NCBI GenBank assembly: GCA_029263355.1
Contig: JAJCXQ010000099.1
Location: 1 to 40,911, forward strand
Source: Acidobacteriota bacterium
Lineage (GTDB): Bacteria; Acidobacteriota; Thermoanaerobaculia; Multivoradales; J023
Direction: 5' to 3'
DNA length: 40,911 nucleotides
Shown piece by piece: positions 32,783 to 40,911 of the stretch. The position numbers were made by a program, and so were the translations under genes. Every line of letters starts with the position of its first letter. Position 1 is the first letter of the stretch. The notes under the pieces were generated by a model. That model was not told the DNA's origin. It did no database searches and saw nothing but the letters and a program-made list of their open reading frames with translations.

Positions 32783-35014
32783 ATGAGCACACCTAAGCGC
32801 TTCTTCGCCCACACTCTTCCAGGCCGGCCGCCCGGCGAATGGGAAGAACTCCATGACCATCTGGAGGCGGTGGCCGAGCGAGCAGCGGAGTTTGGCGGGC
32901 GCTTCGGCGCCGCCGCGTGGGCGCATCGCGCAGGGCTCTGGCATGACCTTGGGAAGTATTCGCAGGCATTCCAGGACTATCTTCACCATACGACAGCGGC
33001 CGACCCGCACGTCGCTGACAGCGCCACACGCACCGACCACTCCACCGCTGGCGCGCAGCATGCAGTAGACGAGCAGCCCGGCGCCGGCCACCTATTGGCA
33101 TATGTGATCGCCGGCCACCACAGTGGGTTGCTCAACGGCAGCCGCTCGACTGGCGCCTGCTTGCCTAAGAGGCTCAAGAAGAAGATCGAGCCGTTCGGAG
33201 AAGCGCCGGAATCGTTGGTGCAACTTCCGCCACTCGAACCACCTAGCGCCCTGACCGCGCCGCGCTCAACCCTAGCTGACAAGGCGTTCACGATCGCGTT
33301 CTTTACTCGCATGCTCTTTTCCTGCCTGGTTGACGCCGATTTCCTCGAAACCGAGCGATTCATGAATCCCGATCAGGCCGAGCGACGACCAGCCTGGGGC
33401 CCCGATGTCCTAGCCCGGATGAATGTTGCCCTCGACGCCTACATCGCCTCCTTGCCGGCGGATCCGACGCCGGTCAACCAGCGGCGCGCTGAGGTGCGCC
33501 AAGCGTGTCTCCAGGCTGCCGAACAGGCGCCAGGCATGTTCTCGTTGACCGTGCCCACAGGAGGCGGCAAGACCCTCTCTTCGCTGGCCTTCGCGCTGCG
33601 CCACGCGCAGCGCCATGGGCTCGAGCGGGTGATCTACGTTGTCCCCTTCACCACCATCATCGAGCAGAACGCCGACGTGCTTCGCAAGTTGATGCGAGAG
33701 TTTGGCGGCAACCAGCTCGAGGAAGCCATTGTTGAGCATCACAGCAATCTCGATGTCGGCAAAGAGACCAAGACCAGCCGGCTCGCAACGGAAAACTGGG
33801 ATGCACCGCTGATCGTCACCACGTCGGTGCAGTTCTACGAGTCACTGTTCGCGAATCGCACCTCGCGCTGCCGCAAGCTCCACCGCTTGGCCAAGTCTGT
33901 GATCGTGCTCGACGAGGCACAAACCTTGCCAGTCGACTATCTCGCGCCTTGCCTGCGGGCGTTGCGCGAACTGGCCCAAGAATACGGCGCCAGCCCCGTG
34001 CTCTGTACCGCCACGCAGCCCGCCATCGAACAGCGAGACGATTTTGCCATTGGGCTCGAAGGTGTCCGCGAGATCATTCCCGATCCGCAAAGCCTGTACC
34101 GGAGTCTGCGGCGGGTCGACGTCGAGTACCTGGGACCGCTGGAAGACCAATCCCTGGCGGCGCGACTCCGTGGCGAGCGTCAAGTCCTGTGCGTGGTCAA
34201 CACCCGTGGTCATGCCCGCCAGCTCTACCAGGCGCTCGGGGAGGACGAAGCCCATATCCACCTCAGTGCGCTGATGTGTCCGCAGCATCGCAGCGCGAAG
34301 TTGGCGGCGATCCACCTTCGACTTGCGAACGGACAACCCTGCCGGGTTATCTCTACACAACTCATCGAGGCTGGAGTCGACATCGATTTCCCCGTTGTCT
34401 ACCGTTCCCTCGCCGGTCTCGACTCGATCGCTCAAGCCGCAGGCCGGTGCAACCGCAACGGCAAGCTCGAAAACAAGGGGAAGGTGTATGTCTTCCAATC
34501 ACAACATGTGCGATCGGAAGCCTACTTCCGCGATACCGCGGGATGTGCTGCGCAGCTCCTTCCCGATTTTGAAGACCCTTTGGCCCTCGAGGCCATCGAA
34601 CGCTACTTTCGACTCTACTACTGGGAGCAGAGCCAGCGCTGGGACGCCAAGGGTATTCTCGGAGAGTTTGTTCTGGACGCCGAGATCGCGCTGCCTTACG
34701 TCTTTGGCTTCAAGGACGTCGCGCAGCGTTTCCGGCTGATCGAAGACAACGGCAAACCGGTGATCATCCCATGGGGTCAAAAAGGCGCCAAGCTGTGCGA
34801 AGAGCTCCGCCAGACGCCGCTGCCGTCGCGTCGGCTGCTGCGCAAACTACAGCGCTACACTGTCCAGGTGCCAGAGCGCCTTTGGTTGGCCCACAGCGCT
34901 GCGATCGATTGTGTCCACGATCGGTACCCGCTGTTGATCAGCCCAGAGATCAGTTATCGTGACGATATAGGTTTGGCTTTGGATGATGATTCGACGGCGT
35001 TGTTGAACGCCTGA
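32783..35014 (+). CDS. cas3: CRISPR-associated helicase/nuclease Cas3 (type I-C)
   Basis: This is a 743-residue effector that nicks and unwinds target DNA recruited by Cascade. The N-terminal HD nuclease has HDLGK (54-58), D85-H86 and GHHSG (111-115). The helicase has Walker A PTGGGKT (258-264), the DEAQ box (377-380), TATQP (409-413) and motif [12 protein letters not shown] (551-560). All catalytic motifs are intact, so interference should be functional. ATG 32783 has only a weak upstream site. It is the first gene of the operon, followed 11 bases later by cas5c. Confidence 0.95.
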   Translation: MSTPKRFFAHTLPGRPPGEWEELHDHLEAVAERAAEFGGRFGAAAWAHRAGLWHDLGKYSQAFQDYLHHTTAADPHVADSATRTDHSTAGAQHAVDEQPGAGHLLAYVIAGHHSGLLNGSRSTGACLPKRLKKKIEPFGEAPESLVQLPPLEPPSALTAPRSTLADKAFTIAFFTRMLFSCLVDADFLETERFMNPDQAERRPAWGPDVLARMNVALDAYIASLPADPTPVNQRRAEVRQACLQAAEQAPGMFSLTVPTGGGKTLSSLAFALRHAQRHGLERVIYVVPFTTIIEQNADVLRKLMREFGGNQLEEAIVEHHSNLDVGKETKTSRLATENWDAPLIVTTSVQFYESLFANRTSRCRKLHRLAKSVIVLDEAQTLPVDYLAPCLRALRELAQEYGASPVLCTATQPAIEQRDDFAIGLEGVREIIPDPQSLYRSLRRVDVEYLGPLEDQSLAARLRGERQVLCVVNTRGHARQLYQALGEDEAHIHLSALMCPQHRSAKLAAIHLRLANGQPCRVISTQLIEAGVDIDFPVVYRSLAGLDSIAQAAGRCNRNGKLENKGKVYVFQSQHVRSEAYFRDTAGCAAQLLPDFEDPLALEAIERYFRLYYWEQSQRWDAKGILGEFVLDAEIALPYVFGFKDVAQRFRLIEDNGKPVIIPWGQKGAKLCEELRQTPLPSRRLLRKLQRYTVQVPERLWLAHSAAIDCVHDRYPLLISPEISYRDDIGLALDDDSTALLNA

Positions 35015-35025
35015 AGGGAGATGCG

Positions 35026-35751
35026 ATGGCCTACGGAATCCAAATCGAAGTATGGGGTGAGATGGCGGCCTTCAACCGGCCGGAAATGAAAGTCGAGCGC
35101 GTTTCGTACGATGTGATCACACCGAGCGCGGCCCGCGGCATTCTCGAAGCGATCTACTGGAAGCCGCAGATGAAGTGGGTGATCGATCGAATCCACGTCC
35201 TCGCTCCGATCCGTTTCACTCAGGTGCGGCGCAACGAGATCAGCTCCAAGATTCCAGTAGGAGGCAAGACGGGTGTCGCGGCGGCCATGAAGTCGGGCCG
35301 TGGAGCTCTCGGCATCGCGGTCGAAAGCCAACGCCAACAGCGCGCTGCTCGGGTGCTACGCGACGTGCGATACGGCATCGCCGCCCACGTCGAGGTGCTC
35401 GGTCCCATCCAAGACAATGGCAAGAAAGTGTCTAAACCTGAGGCTAAACACCTCGAGATGTTCAAGCGCCGTGCCGCCCGCGGGCAATATTTTCACCACC
35501 CCTACCTCGGCGTGCGAGAGTTCCCGGCCTATTTCGAGCTGGTTGAGGAATTCGGCCCGTGCCCCGCGGAACTTCCAGCTGAGAGAGATCTTGGATACAT
35601 GTTGCACGACATCGCCTTCCTGCCGGATCCCAAGGGAGAAGTGATCGAATCCAACACCGGCAAGCGGGTCACGGCTCAGCCGCGGTTCTTTCAAGCCATC
35701 CTGCGCGACGGTGTGATCACCGTGCCGCCGCTCGCCGCCGCGAGGGCCTGA
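35026..35751 (+). CDS. cas5c: Cas5c (Cas5d), Cascade subunit and pre-crRNA nuclease
   Basis: This is a 241-residue protein with the N-terminal RAMP fold ([20 protein letters not shown], then [16 protein letters not shown]). Type I-C lacks Cas6, and Cas5c processes the repeat hairpin and caps the 5' handle. Y44 and a His in the AAHVEV segment are candidate active-site residues, but I did not verify their homology to the characterised enzyme. AGGGAG precedes ATG 35026. Confidence 0.93.
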   Translation: MAYGIQIEVWGEMAAFNRPEMKVERVSYDVITPSAARGILEAIYWKPQMKWVIDRIHVLAPIRFTQVRRNEISSKIPVGGKTGVAAAMKSGRGALGIAVESQRQQRAARVLRDVRYGIAAHVEVLGPIQDNGKKVSKPEAKHLEMFKRRAARGQYFHHPYLGVREFPAYFELVEEFGPCPAELPAERDLGYMLHDIAFLPDPKGEVIESNTGKRVTAQPRFFQAILRDGVITVPPLAAARA

Positions 35752-35754
35752 GGC

Positions 35755-37536
35755 GTGATTCTCCAAGCCCTCCATGCCCTCTACGGCCGCTTGCAGGCTG
35801 ATCCCGCCTATGCGCTGCCGACGCCGGGCTACAGCCTGCAGAAGATCACTTTCAAGGTCATTCTCGAACCGAACGGCAGGCTGTTCACCATCGAGGACCA
35901 TCGGCTCGAACGTGGCGGCAAGCGGCGCCCGCGGCAGCTGCAGGTGCTCGGTGCCGGCAAACCTTCGGGCTCGGGGCTCAACCCCTGCCTGCTGTGGGAC
36001 AACAGCACCTACATGTTGGGCTTCAAGCCAGAGGACACTAAGCCGCGACGAACCGCCGAGAGCTTCGAGGCTTTTCGCACCAAGCACTTGGCTCTCGAAA
36101 CTGAGATCAACGCTGCTTCGTTTTCCGCTGTCTGCCGCTTCCTCGAAGCCTGGGAACCAGCGCGGGCCATCGACGACTTTCCGCACCTAGCCGAGATCGC
36201 AACCGGCTTCGGGGTTTATCAGCTGCGCGGCCAGCCAGCCTATATCCACCAGGATCCGGCGGTGAAAGCTTGGTGGCGACAGCAGGCGGACACGGCAGCA
36301 GACGGTGACACGGGTCAGTGCCTGATCACCGGCGACGAAGGGCCCATTGCCCGCCTCCACCCCAAGATCCGAGGCGTCACCGGAGCGCAAGGCGCCGGCG
36401 CCACCCTCGCCGGCTTCAATGATGACGCTTACACCTCCTACGGCAAAAGCCAGAGCTTCAATGCACCGGTATCCGAGGATGCTGCATTTCGTTATACCGC
36501 CGCGCTCAACGCTCTGCTCGACGGCCCGATGAGGGACAAACATCGCCTCTCCCTGGGCGATGCCACGGTGGTCTTTTGGACCGAGCAGCCAACGGTGACT
36601 GAAGAGATCTTCGCATTGTGGTTCACCAACAGTCGCGACTCCGCCGCGATGGCGGAGGAAACGCAAGATCAAGGGCTGCGGTTGAAGATCGAAGTCTTTC
36701 TCACTGCCCTGCGCTCCGGCGAAGACAAGTCCGGTCCTTTAGGGGAAGATTCCGCGGCCACGCGGTATTACATTCTCGGGCTGGCCCCCAACGCCGCTCG
36801 CCTTGCCGTGCGTTTCTTCCACCAGGGCACCCTCGGCGAGCTACTGCGGCATCTCCGGCGTCATCTTCGCGACATTAGCCTCACCCCGCAACCCGCTGTT
36901 GGTAAACGTAGAGCCGACCCCGAGATGCCACCCGCCTGGTTGCTTCTGCGACAGACCGCCCGCGACAGCAAGGATATTCCCCCGGTGCTCGCTGGGCCGC
37001 TGCTGCGGGCCATCGTTACGGGCTCGCTCTATCCCCAAGGTCTTTATGCAGCCGTCTTGCGCCGCATTTATGCGGACCGCGAGGTGAGTTATCTCAGGGT
37101 GTGTGTTCTGAAAGGTTATTTGAATCGCAATCAAAATCAGGAGGTGAGTATGAGTCTCGACCCGGAGCGCACCGAACCCGGCTATTTGATCGGGCGTCTG
37201 TTCGCGGTATTGGAGAAGGCGCAGAATGACGCCCATGGCGGCAAGCTCAACAAGACCATTCGGGACAACTTCTACAGCTCGGCCAGCGCCACTCCGCGTA
37301 GCGTCTTCCCCCGCCTGCTGCGCACTTATCAGCACCATCTGGCGAAGTTGGGAATCGGCCACAAGATTTTCTTTGAGAAGAAGGTCCAGACCATCGTGGC
37401 GCCGCTGGCCGATTGGCCGGCCCACCTCGACATGACTGGCCAGGGGCTCTTCGCCATCGGTTACTACCACCAGACTCGCGATCTTTATTCCAAACACGAC
37501 CCACAAGACGCACCCGAAACCAGTTCGGAAGGCTAA
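35755..37536 (+). CDS. cas8c: Cas8c, large Cascade subunit (Csd1 family)
   Basis: This is a 593-residue type I-C large subunit responsible for PAM recognition. It starts with GTG at 35755, three bases after the cas5c stop. The family is recognisable by TVVFWTEQP, CLITGDEGPIARLHPKIRGV and ALRRLLRTYQHH-like C-terminal segments. The C-terminal 128 residues are also predicted to be made separately from an internal start (see Cas11c). Length is normal. Confidence 0.93.
   Translation: MILQALHALYGRLQADPAYALPTPGYSLQKITFKVILEPNGRLFTIEDHRLERGGKRRPRQLQVLGAGKPSGSGLNPCLLWDNSTYMLGFKPEDTKPRRTAESFEAFRTKHLALETEINAASFSAVCRFLEAWEPARAIDDFPHLAEIATGFGVYQLRGQPAYIHQDPAVKAWWRQQADTAADGDTGQCLITGDEGPIARLHPKIRGVTGAQGAGATLAGFNDDAYTSYGKSQSFNAPVSEDAAFRYTAALNALLDGPMRDKHRLSLGDATVVFWTEQPTVTEEIFALWFTNSRDSAAMAEETQDQGLRLKIEVFLTALRSGEDKSGPLGEDSAATRYYILGLAPNAARLAVRFFHQGTLGELLRHLRRHLRDISLTPQPAVGKRRADPEMPPAWLLLRQTARDSKDIPPVLAGPLLRAIVTGSLYPQGLYAAVLRRIYADREVSYLRVCVLKGYLNRNQNQEVSMSLDPERTEPGYLIGRLFAVLEKAQNDAHGGKLNKTIRDNFYSSASATPRSVFPRLLRTYQHHLAKLGIGHKIFFEKKVQTIVAPLADWPAHLDMTGQGLFAIGYYHQTRDLYSKHDPQDAPETSSEG
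37139..37147 (+). promoter_or_regulatory. Internal Shine-Dalgarno for cas11c
   Basis: AGGAGGTGA at 37139-37147 is an uninterrupted match to the anti-Shine-Dalgarno, with five bases between GGAGG and the in-frame ATG at 37150. It is stronger than the site of any complete gene in the operon and lies inside cas8c. Confidence 0.85.
37150..37536 (+). CDS. cas11c: Cas11c small subunit from internal start in cas8c
   Basis: This 128-residue product is in frame with cas8c (residue 466 onward, MSLDPERTEPGYLIGRLFAV). It corresponds to the helical C-terminal region of Cas8c. In type I-C systems the small subunit Cas11c is known to be translated from such an internal site and is needed for a complete Cascade. 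The site here has the expected location, an ATG, and a near-perfect ribosome-binding sequence. Expression is inferred, not seen. Confidence 0.85.
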   Translation: MSLDPERTEPGYLIGRLFAVLEKAQNDAHGGKLNKTIRDNFYSSASATPRSVFPRLLRTYQHHLAKLGIGHKIFFEKKVQTIVAPLADWPAHLDMTGQGLFAIGYYHQTRDLYSKHDPQDAPETSSEG

Positions 37537-37550
37537 CGAAAGGCAGGCAT

Positions 37551-38411
37551 ATGAACCGCTACGATTTTATTTTTCTATTCGACGTCAAAGACGCCAATCC
37601 GAACGGCGATCCCGATGCCGGCAACCTGCCACGAGTTGATCCAGACACTGGCCACGGCCTGGTCACCGACGTCTGCCTCAAGCGGAAGGTCCGGAACTAT
37701 GTCGCTCTGACCCGGGGATCGCAAGAGCGCCATGAGATCTACTTTGCAGAGAAAGCCGTGTTGAACTCAGTTCACCAGCGAGCCTACGAGCACGTTGGCG
37801 AGAAGTCAGTGCCCAAGAAGCTGCCGAAAGACGCCGCCAAAGCCAAAGCGCTCACCGACTTCATGTGCCACAATTTCTACGACATCCGCACGTTCGGGGC
37901 GGTAATGAGTACCGAGGTCAACTGTGGCCAGGTGCGCGGGCCGGTGCAACTTTCCTTCGCCCGCTCGGTCGAGCCAATTGTCATGCACGAGCATGCGATC
38001 ACTCGCAGCTCGGTGACGAACGAAAAAGACATCGAAAAGGAACGCACCATGGGTCGAGAATTCACCGTTCCCTACGGCCTCTACCGCGCTCATGGTTTCG
38101 TCAATCCTTTCCTTGCAGAGCAGACCGGATTCGGCGAAGAGGATCTCGAGCTTTTGTGGGAAGCCTTGGCAAACGCCTTCCAATTTGATCAGTCCGCCGC
38201 CCGGCCGGCGGGCAGCATGGCGGCCCGCAAGCTCATCGTTTTTGATCACGGCAACCAACTCGGCAAGGCGCCTTCACATCAGTTGCTCGAAGCGGTCGAG
38301 GTCAAGCGGGACAAAGACGTCGAGATCCCGCGCTCCTTTGGCCACTACGGAGTCACCTACGATCGCGCTGAGATCGAGGCTAAAGGTGTCAGAGTGTTGG
38401 AGAAGATCTAG
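37551..38411 (+). CDS. cas7c: Cas7c (Csd2), Cascade backbone subunit
   Basis: This is a 286-residue protein that polymerises along the crRNA. The N-terminus reads YDFIFLFDVKDANPNGDPDAG, the classic Cas7 RRM start; DIRTFGAVMS and ITRSSVTNEKDIEKERTMGRE are further family motifs. ATG 37551 follows AAAGGCAGG. The frame is open upstream to 37413 within cas8c, but that part is not Cas7-like. Confidence 0.95.
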   Translation: MNRYDFIFLFDVKDANPNGDPDAGNLPRVDPDTGHGLVTDVCLKRKVRNYVALTRGSQERHEIYFAEKAVLNSVHQRAYEHVGEKSVPKKLPKDAAKAKALTDFMCHNFYDIRTFGAVMSTEVNCGQVRGPVQLSFARSVEPIVMHEHAITRSSVTNEKDIEKERTMGREFTVPYGLYRAHGFVNPFLAEQTGFGEEDLELLWEALANAFQFDQSAARPAGSMAARKLIVFDHGNQLGKAPSHQLLEAVEVKRDKDVEIPRSFGHYGVTYDRAEIEAKGVRVLEKI

Positions 38412-38434
38412 CTTCACCCAGCGGCATTGAACCG

Positions 38435-39097
38435 GTGTTCAGCGAGGATGATCTGCGGCCTCTTTCGGCCCTCCAGCACTTGGTGTTCTGTGAGCGGCAG
38501 TGTGCCCTGATCCACCTCGAGCAAATCTGGGTGGAGAATCGGCTGACGGCAGAAGGCAGGCTGTTGCACCAGCGGGCCGACGCCGTCGGTCACGAGAGTC
38601 GCGGCGACGTCCGGACGGCGCGGGCGTTAGCGTTACGTAGCCTGCGGTTGGGCCTCATCGGCCGCGCTGACGTGGTGGAGTTTCACCGTGCGGCAGCGGG
38701 CGAGGGCGTGAAGCTGGCGGGAGTTTCCGGGCGCTGGCGGCCCTATCCGGTGGAGTACAAGCGTGGCCGACCAAAGCGCCACAGTGCCGACGAAGTCCAA
38801 CTATGCGCTCAGGCACTCTGCTTGGAGGAGATGCTTGGCGTCGTGATCGAAAACGGCGCGCTTTATTACGGCAGCAACCGACGCCGTCACCCGGTGGGCT
38901 TCGACCCTGATCTACGATCCTTGACGGAGTCTACCGCCGCCCGATTGCATGCCCTGTTGGCTGGCGGCAAAACTCCGAGAGGAATACGCGAGCCCAAGTG
39001 TGACCGGTGCTCATTGCTTGGAGTGTGCCTACCAGCGGCACCGGAGTCTTCGGCCCGCGCTTATGTCGACCGCCTGTTCCGGGCTGAGGAGAGCTGA
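38435..39097 (+). CDS. cas4: Cas4 exonuclease/adaptation protein
   Basis: This is a 220-residue Fe-S nuclease that trims prespacers and selects PAM-proximal ends together with Cas1-Cas2. The cluster ligands are C19/C23 near the start and C189, C192, C198 at the end. The nuclease core has GRADVVEF (D79), PVEYKRG (E107, K109) and Q122. GTG start at 38435, 23 bases after cas7c. All core residues are present. Confidence 0.92.
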   Translation: MFSEDDLRPLSALQHLVFCERQCALIHLEQIWVENRLTAEGRLLHQRADAVGHESRGDVRTARALALRSLRLGLIGRADVVEFHRAAAGEGVKLAGVSGRWRPYPVEYKRGRPKRHSADEVQLCAQALCLEEMLGVVIENGALYYGSNRRRHPVGFDPDLRSLTESTAARLHALLAGGKTPRGIREPKCDRCSLLGVCLPAAPESSARAYVDRLFRAEES

Positions 39098-40132
39098 GTG
39101 AAGAAGCATCTCAATACGCTCTTCGTCACTACCCAGGGGGCTTATCTTGCCAAGGAGGGGGAGACCGTATTGGTGCGGGTGGAAGGGAAAACTCGGCTGC
39201 GGGTACCGATTCACAACCTCGCTGGCATCGTGTGTTTTGGCAACGTCGGCAGCAGCCCGTACTTGCTCGGCTTCTGCGGCCGTCGCGCCGTGTCGGTGAG
39301 CTTCCTCACCGAGCGTGGTCGTTTTCTGGCCCGGGTCGTAGGACCGACCTCGGGCAACGTCTTGCTACGCCGCGAGCAATACCGCCGGGCCGACGACCCA
39401 GCAAGCTCCGGTCAACTCGCCCGCGCGATCGTCGCCGCCAAAATATCGAGCTCGCGAGCGCTGCTCGTGCGCGCTGCTCGCGATCGGACAGCGGAAGGAA
39501 CAGAGAGCACTGAGCTCGGTGGCGCCGTCGTCAAGTTGAAGCAGCTGCTTTCCGAGTTGAACAATATGGGCGAGGTCGACAGCATCCGCGGCATCGAAGG
39601 CGCTGCGGCCCGGGCCTATTTTGGAGTATTCAATCACTTGATCCTACATCAGAAGAAGCCTTTCCGATTCGAAGGCCGAAGTCGTCGCCCGCCGCTTGAC
39701 TCTTTAAATGCCCTACTTTCGTTCAGCTACACACTGTTGCTACACGACGTTGTCTCGGCCCTGGAGAGCTCAGGCCTCGATCCGGCGGTTGGGTTTCTGC
39801 ATCGGGATCGGCCGGGACGCCCGAGTTTGGCACTCGATTTGATGGAAGAGTTCAGGGCATTCCTGGCGGATCGACTGGTGTTGTCGTTGATCAATCTCCA
39901 GCAGGTCAAAGAGGGCGGTTTCGAGCTTAGCGATTCCGGTGGTGTGTGGATGAACGACACGACGCGAAAAAGCGTGATCGCCGCGTACCAGAAGCGGAAA
40001 GACACCGAGATTGTGCATCCCTTCCTAGGCGAGAAAACCACAGTAGGAATGGTGTTTCACCTCCAAGCTCTGTTGCTGGCGCGATTTCTGCGTGGTGACT
40101 TGGATGCCTATCCACCCTTTGTCATGAAATAG
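39098..40132 (+). CDS. cas1: Cas1 integrase (type I-C)
   Basis: This is a 344-residue protein that integrates new spacers. The catalytic triad is present as E167 (GIEGAAARAYF), H235 (GFLHRDRPG) and E250 (LDLMEEFR). The N-terminal beta domain starts MKKHLNTLFVTTQGAYL. The GTG start directly follows the cas4 stop (TGA-GTG) with GAGGAGA upstream, so translation is probably coupled. Confidence 0.95.
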   Translation: MKKHLNTLFVTTQGAYLAKEGETVLVRVEGKTRLRVPIHNLAGIVCFGNVGSSPYLLGFCGRRAVSVSFLTERGRFLARVVGPTSGNVLLRREQYRRADDPASSGQLARAIVAAKISSSRALLVRAARDRTAEGTESTELGGAVVKLKQLLSELNNMGEVDSIRGIEGAAARAYFGVFNHLILHQKKPFRFEGRSRRPPLDSLNALLSFSYTLLLHDVVSALESSGLDPAVGFLHRDRPGRPSLALDLMEEFRAFLADRLVLSLINLQQVKEGGFELSDSGGVWMNDTTRKSVIAAYQKRKDTEIVHPFLGEKTTVGMVFHLQALLLARFLRGDLDAYPPFVMK

Positions 40133-40148
40133 AACAGATGGGGTTGCG

Positions 40149-40445
40149 ATGAGTTTCCTTGTGATCGTTAGCTACGATGTCTCAACGGTCAGCGCAACCG
40201 GCCGCCGACGCCTGCGGCGGGTAGCAAAGGCCTGCGAGGACTTCGGTCAGCGAGTTCAGAGCTCGGTGTTTGAATGTCTGGTAGACCCGGAGCAGTGGAC
40301 ACGGTTTCGTGCTCGTTTGCTCGACGAGTACAATAGCGAGGAAGACAGTCTGCGTTTCTACTTCTTGGGTCGCAATTGGAAAGGGCGCAAAGAGCATCAC
40401 GGCATCAAGTCGACCCCTGACTTAACCGACCCCCTCATCGTCTGA
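40149..40445 (+). CDS. cas2: Cas2 adaptation protein
   Basis: This is a 98-residue ferredoxin-fold protein that forms the Cas1-Cas2 complex. The conserved VSYDVST opening carries the Asp of the family, and QSSVFECLVDPEQW and the RFYFLG strand are typical. ATG 40149 follows GGGG. It is the last cas gene before the leader. Confidence 0.95.
   Translation: MSFLVIVSYDVSTVSATGRRRLRRVAKACEDFGQRVQSSVFECLVDPEQWTRFRARLLDEYNSEEDSLRFYFLGRNWKGRKEHHGIKSTPDLTDPLIV

Positions 40446-40911
<466 letters not shown>

Overview
This window is GC-rich DNA from a Gram-negative (diderm) bacterium: it encodes a BamA/Omp85-type outer-membrane barrel, an RND exporter, many signal peptides and densely overlapping ATGA/TGATG/GTGA gene junctions. 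The mix (NtrYX-like pair, GldFG-like ABC system with DUF4340, ECF/FecR pair, DUF2161, type I-C CRISPR) would suit Acidobacteriota or a deltaproteobacterium-like lineage, but I cannot fix the phylum from sequence alone. I saw no rRNA, tRNA or intact insertion sequence.

Layout. 1-2.3 kb: small membrane proteins, a four-CxxC zinc-ribbon protein and a DUF2161 nuclease-fold protein, followed by a highly structured intergenic stretch (2.3-2.7 kb). 2.7-7.5 kb (minus): a four-gene operon of Omp85-like barrel, DUF4390-like secreted protein, NtrY-like kinase and NtrC-family regulator, preceded by a near-consensus sigma-54 promoter (7633-7647). The regulator is split by one in-frame amber codon. 7.8-18.1 kb (minus): eight tightly packed genes that look like one quinone/respiration unit: isochorismate synthase, YceI, polyprenyl diphosphate synthase, a heme-copper-oxidase-subunit-I-like protein, a four-helix membrane protein, an MFS transporter fused to a CcoO-type and a second c-type cytochrome domain, a metallo-beta-lactamase-fold protein and an RND exporter. 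The metallo-beta-lactamase gene carries two in-frame copies of a palindromic repeat whose third copy is intergenic at 20.0 kb. 18.3-23.7 kb (plus): ECF sigma factor, FecR-like anti-sigma factor with an STN-like tail, and a 1184-residue membrane protein of unknown function. 23.8-25.8 kb: a DUF4143 ATPase and a Phd/ParE module whose toxin is frameshifted. 25.9-30.8 kb (minus): a complete GldA/F/G-like ABC operon with DUF4340, ending in a clear terminator. 31.1-32.6 kb (plus): two unrecognised proteins and a strong terminator. 32.8-40.9 kb (plus): a complete type I-C CRISPR-Cas locus in canonical order (cas3-cas5c-cas8c-cas7c-cas4-cas1-cas2) with a well-marked internal cas11c start, a leader with repeated TCGCGAAC motifs, and an array of four repeats running off the window.

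How the genes may work together. The most unusual part is the 7.8-18.1 kb operon: it combines menaquinone-precursor and isoprenoid genes with an oxidase-like core subunit whose cytochrome partner is fused to a transporter, which suggests an undescribed cbb3-related respiratory module. The CRISPR locus looks functional. The two-component operon may be self-activating through sigma-54, but the amber codon would break that loop if it is real.
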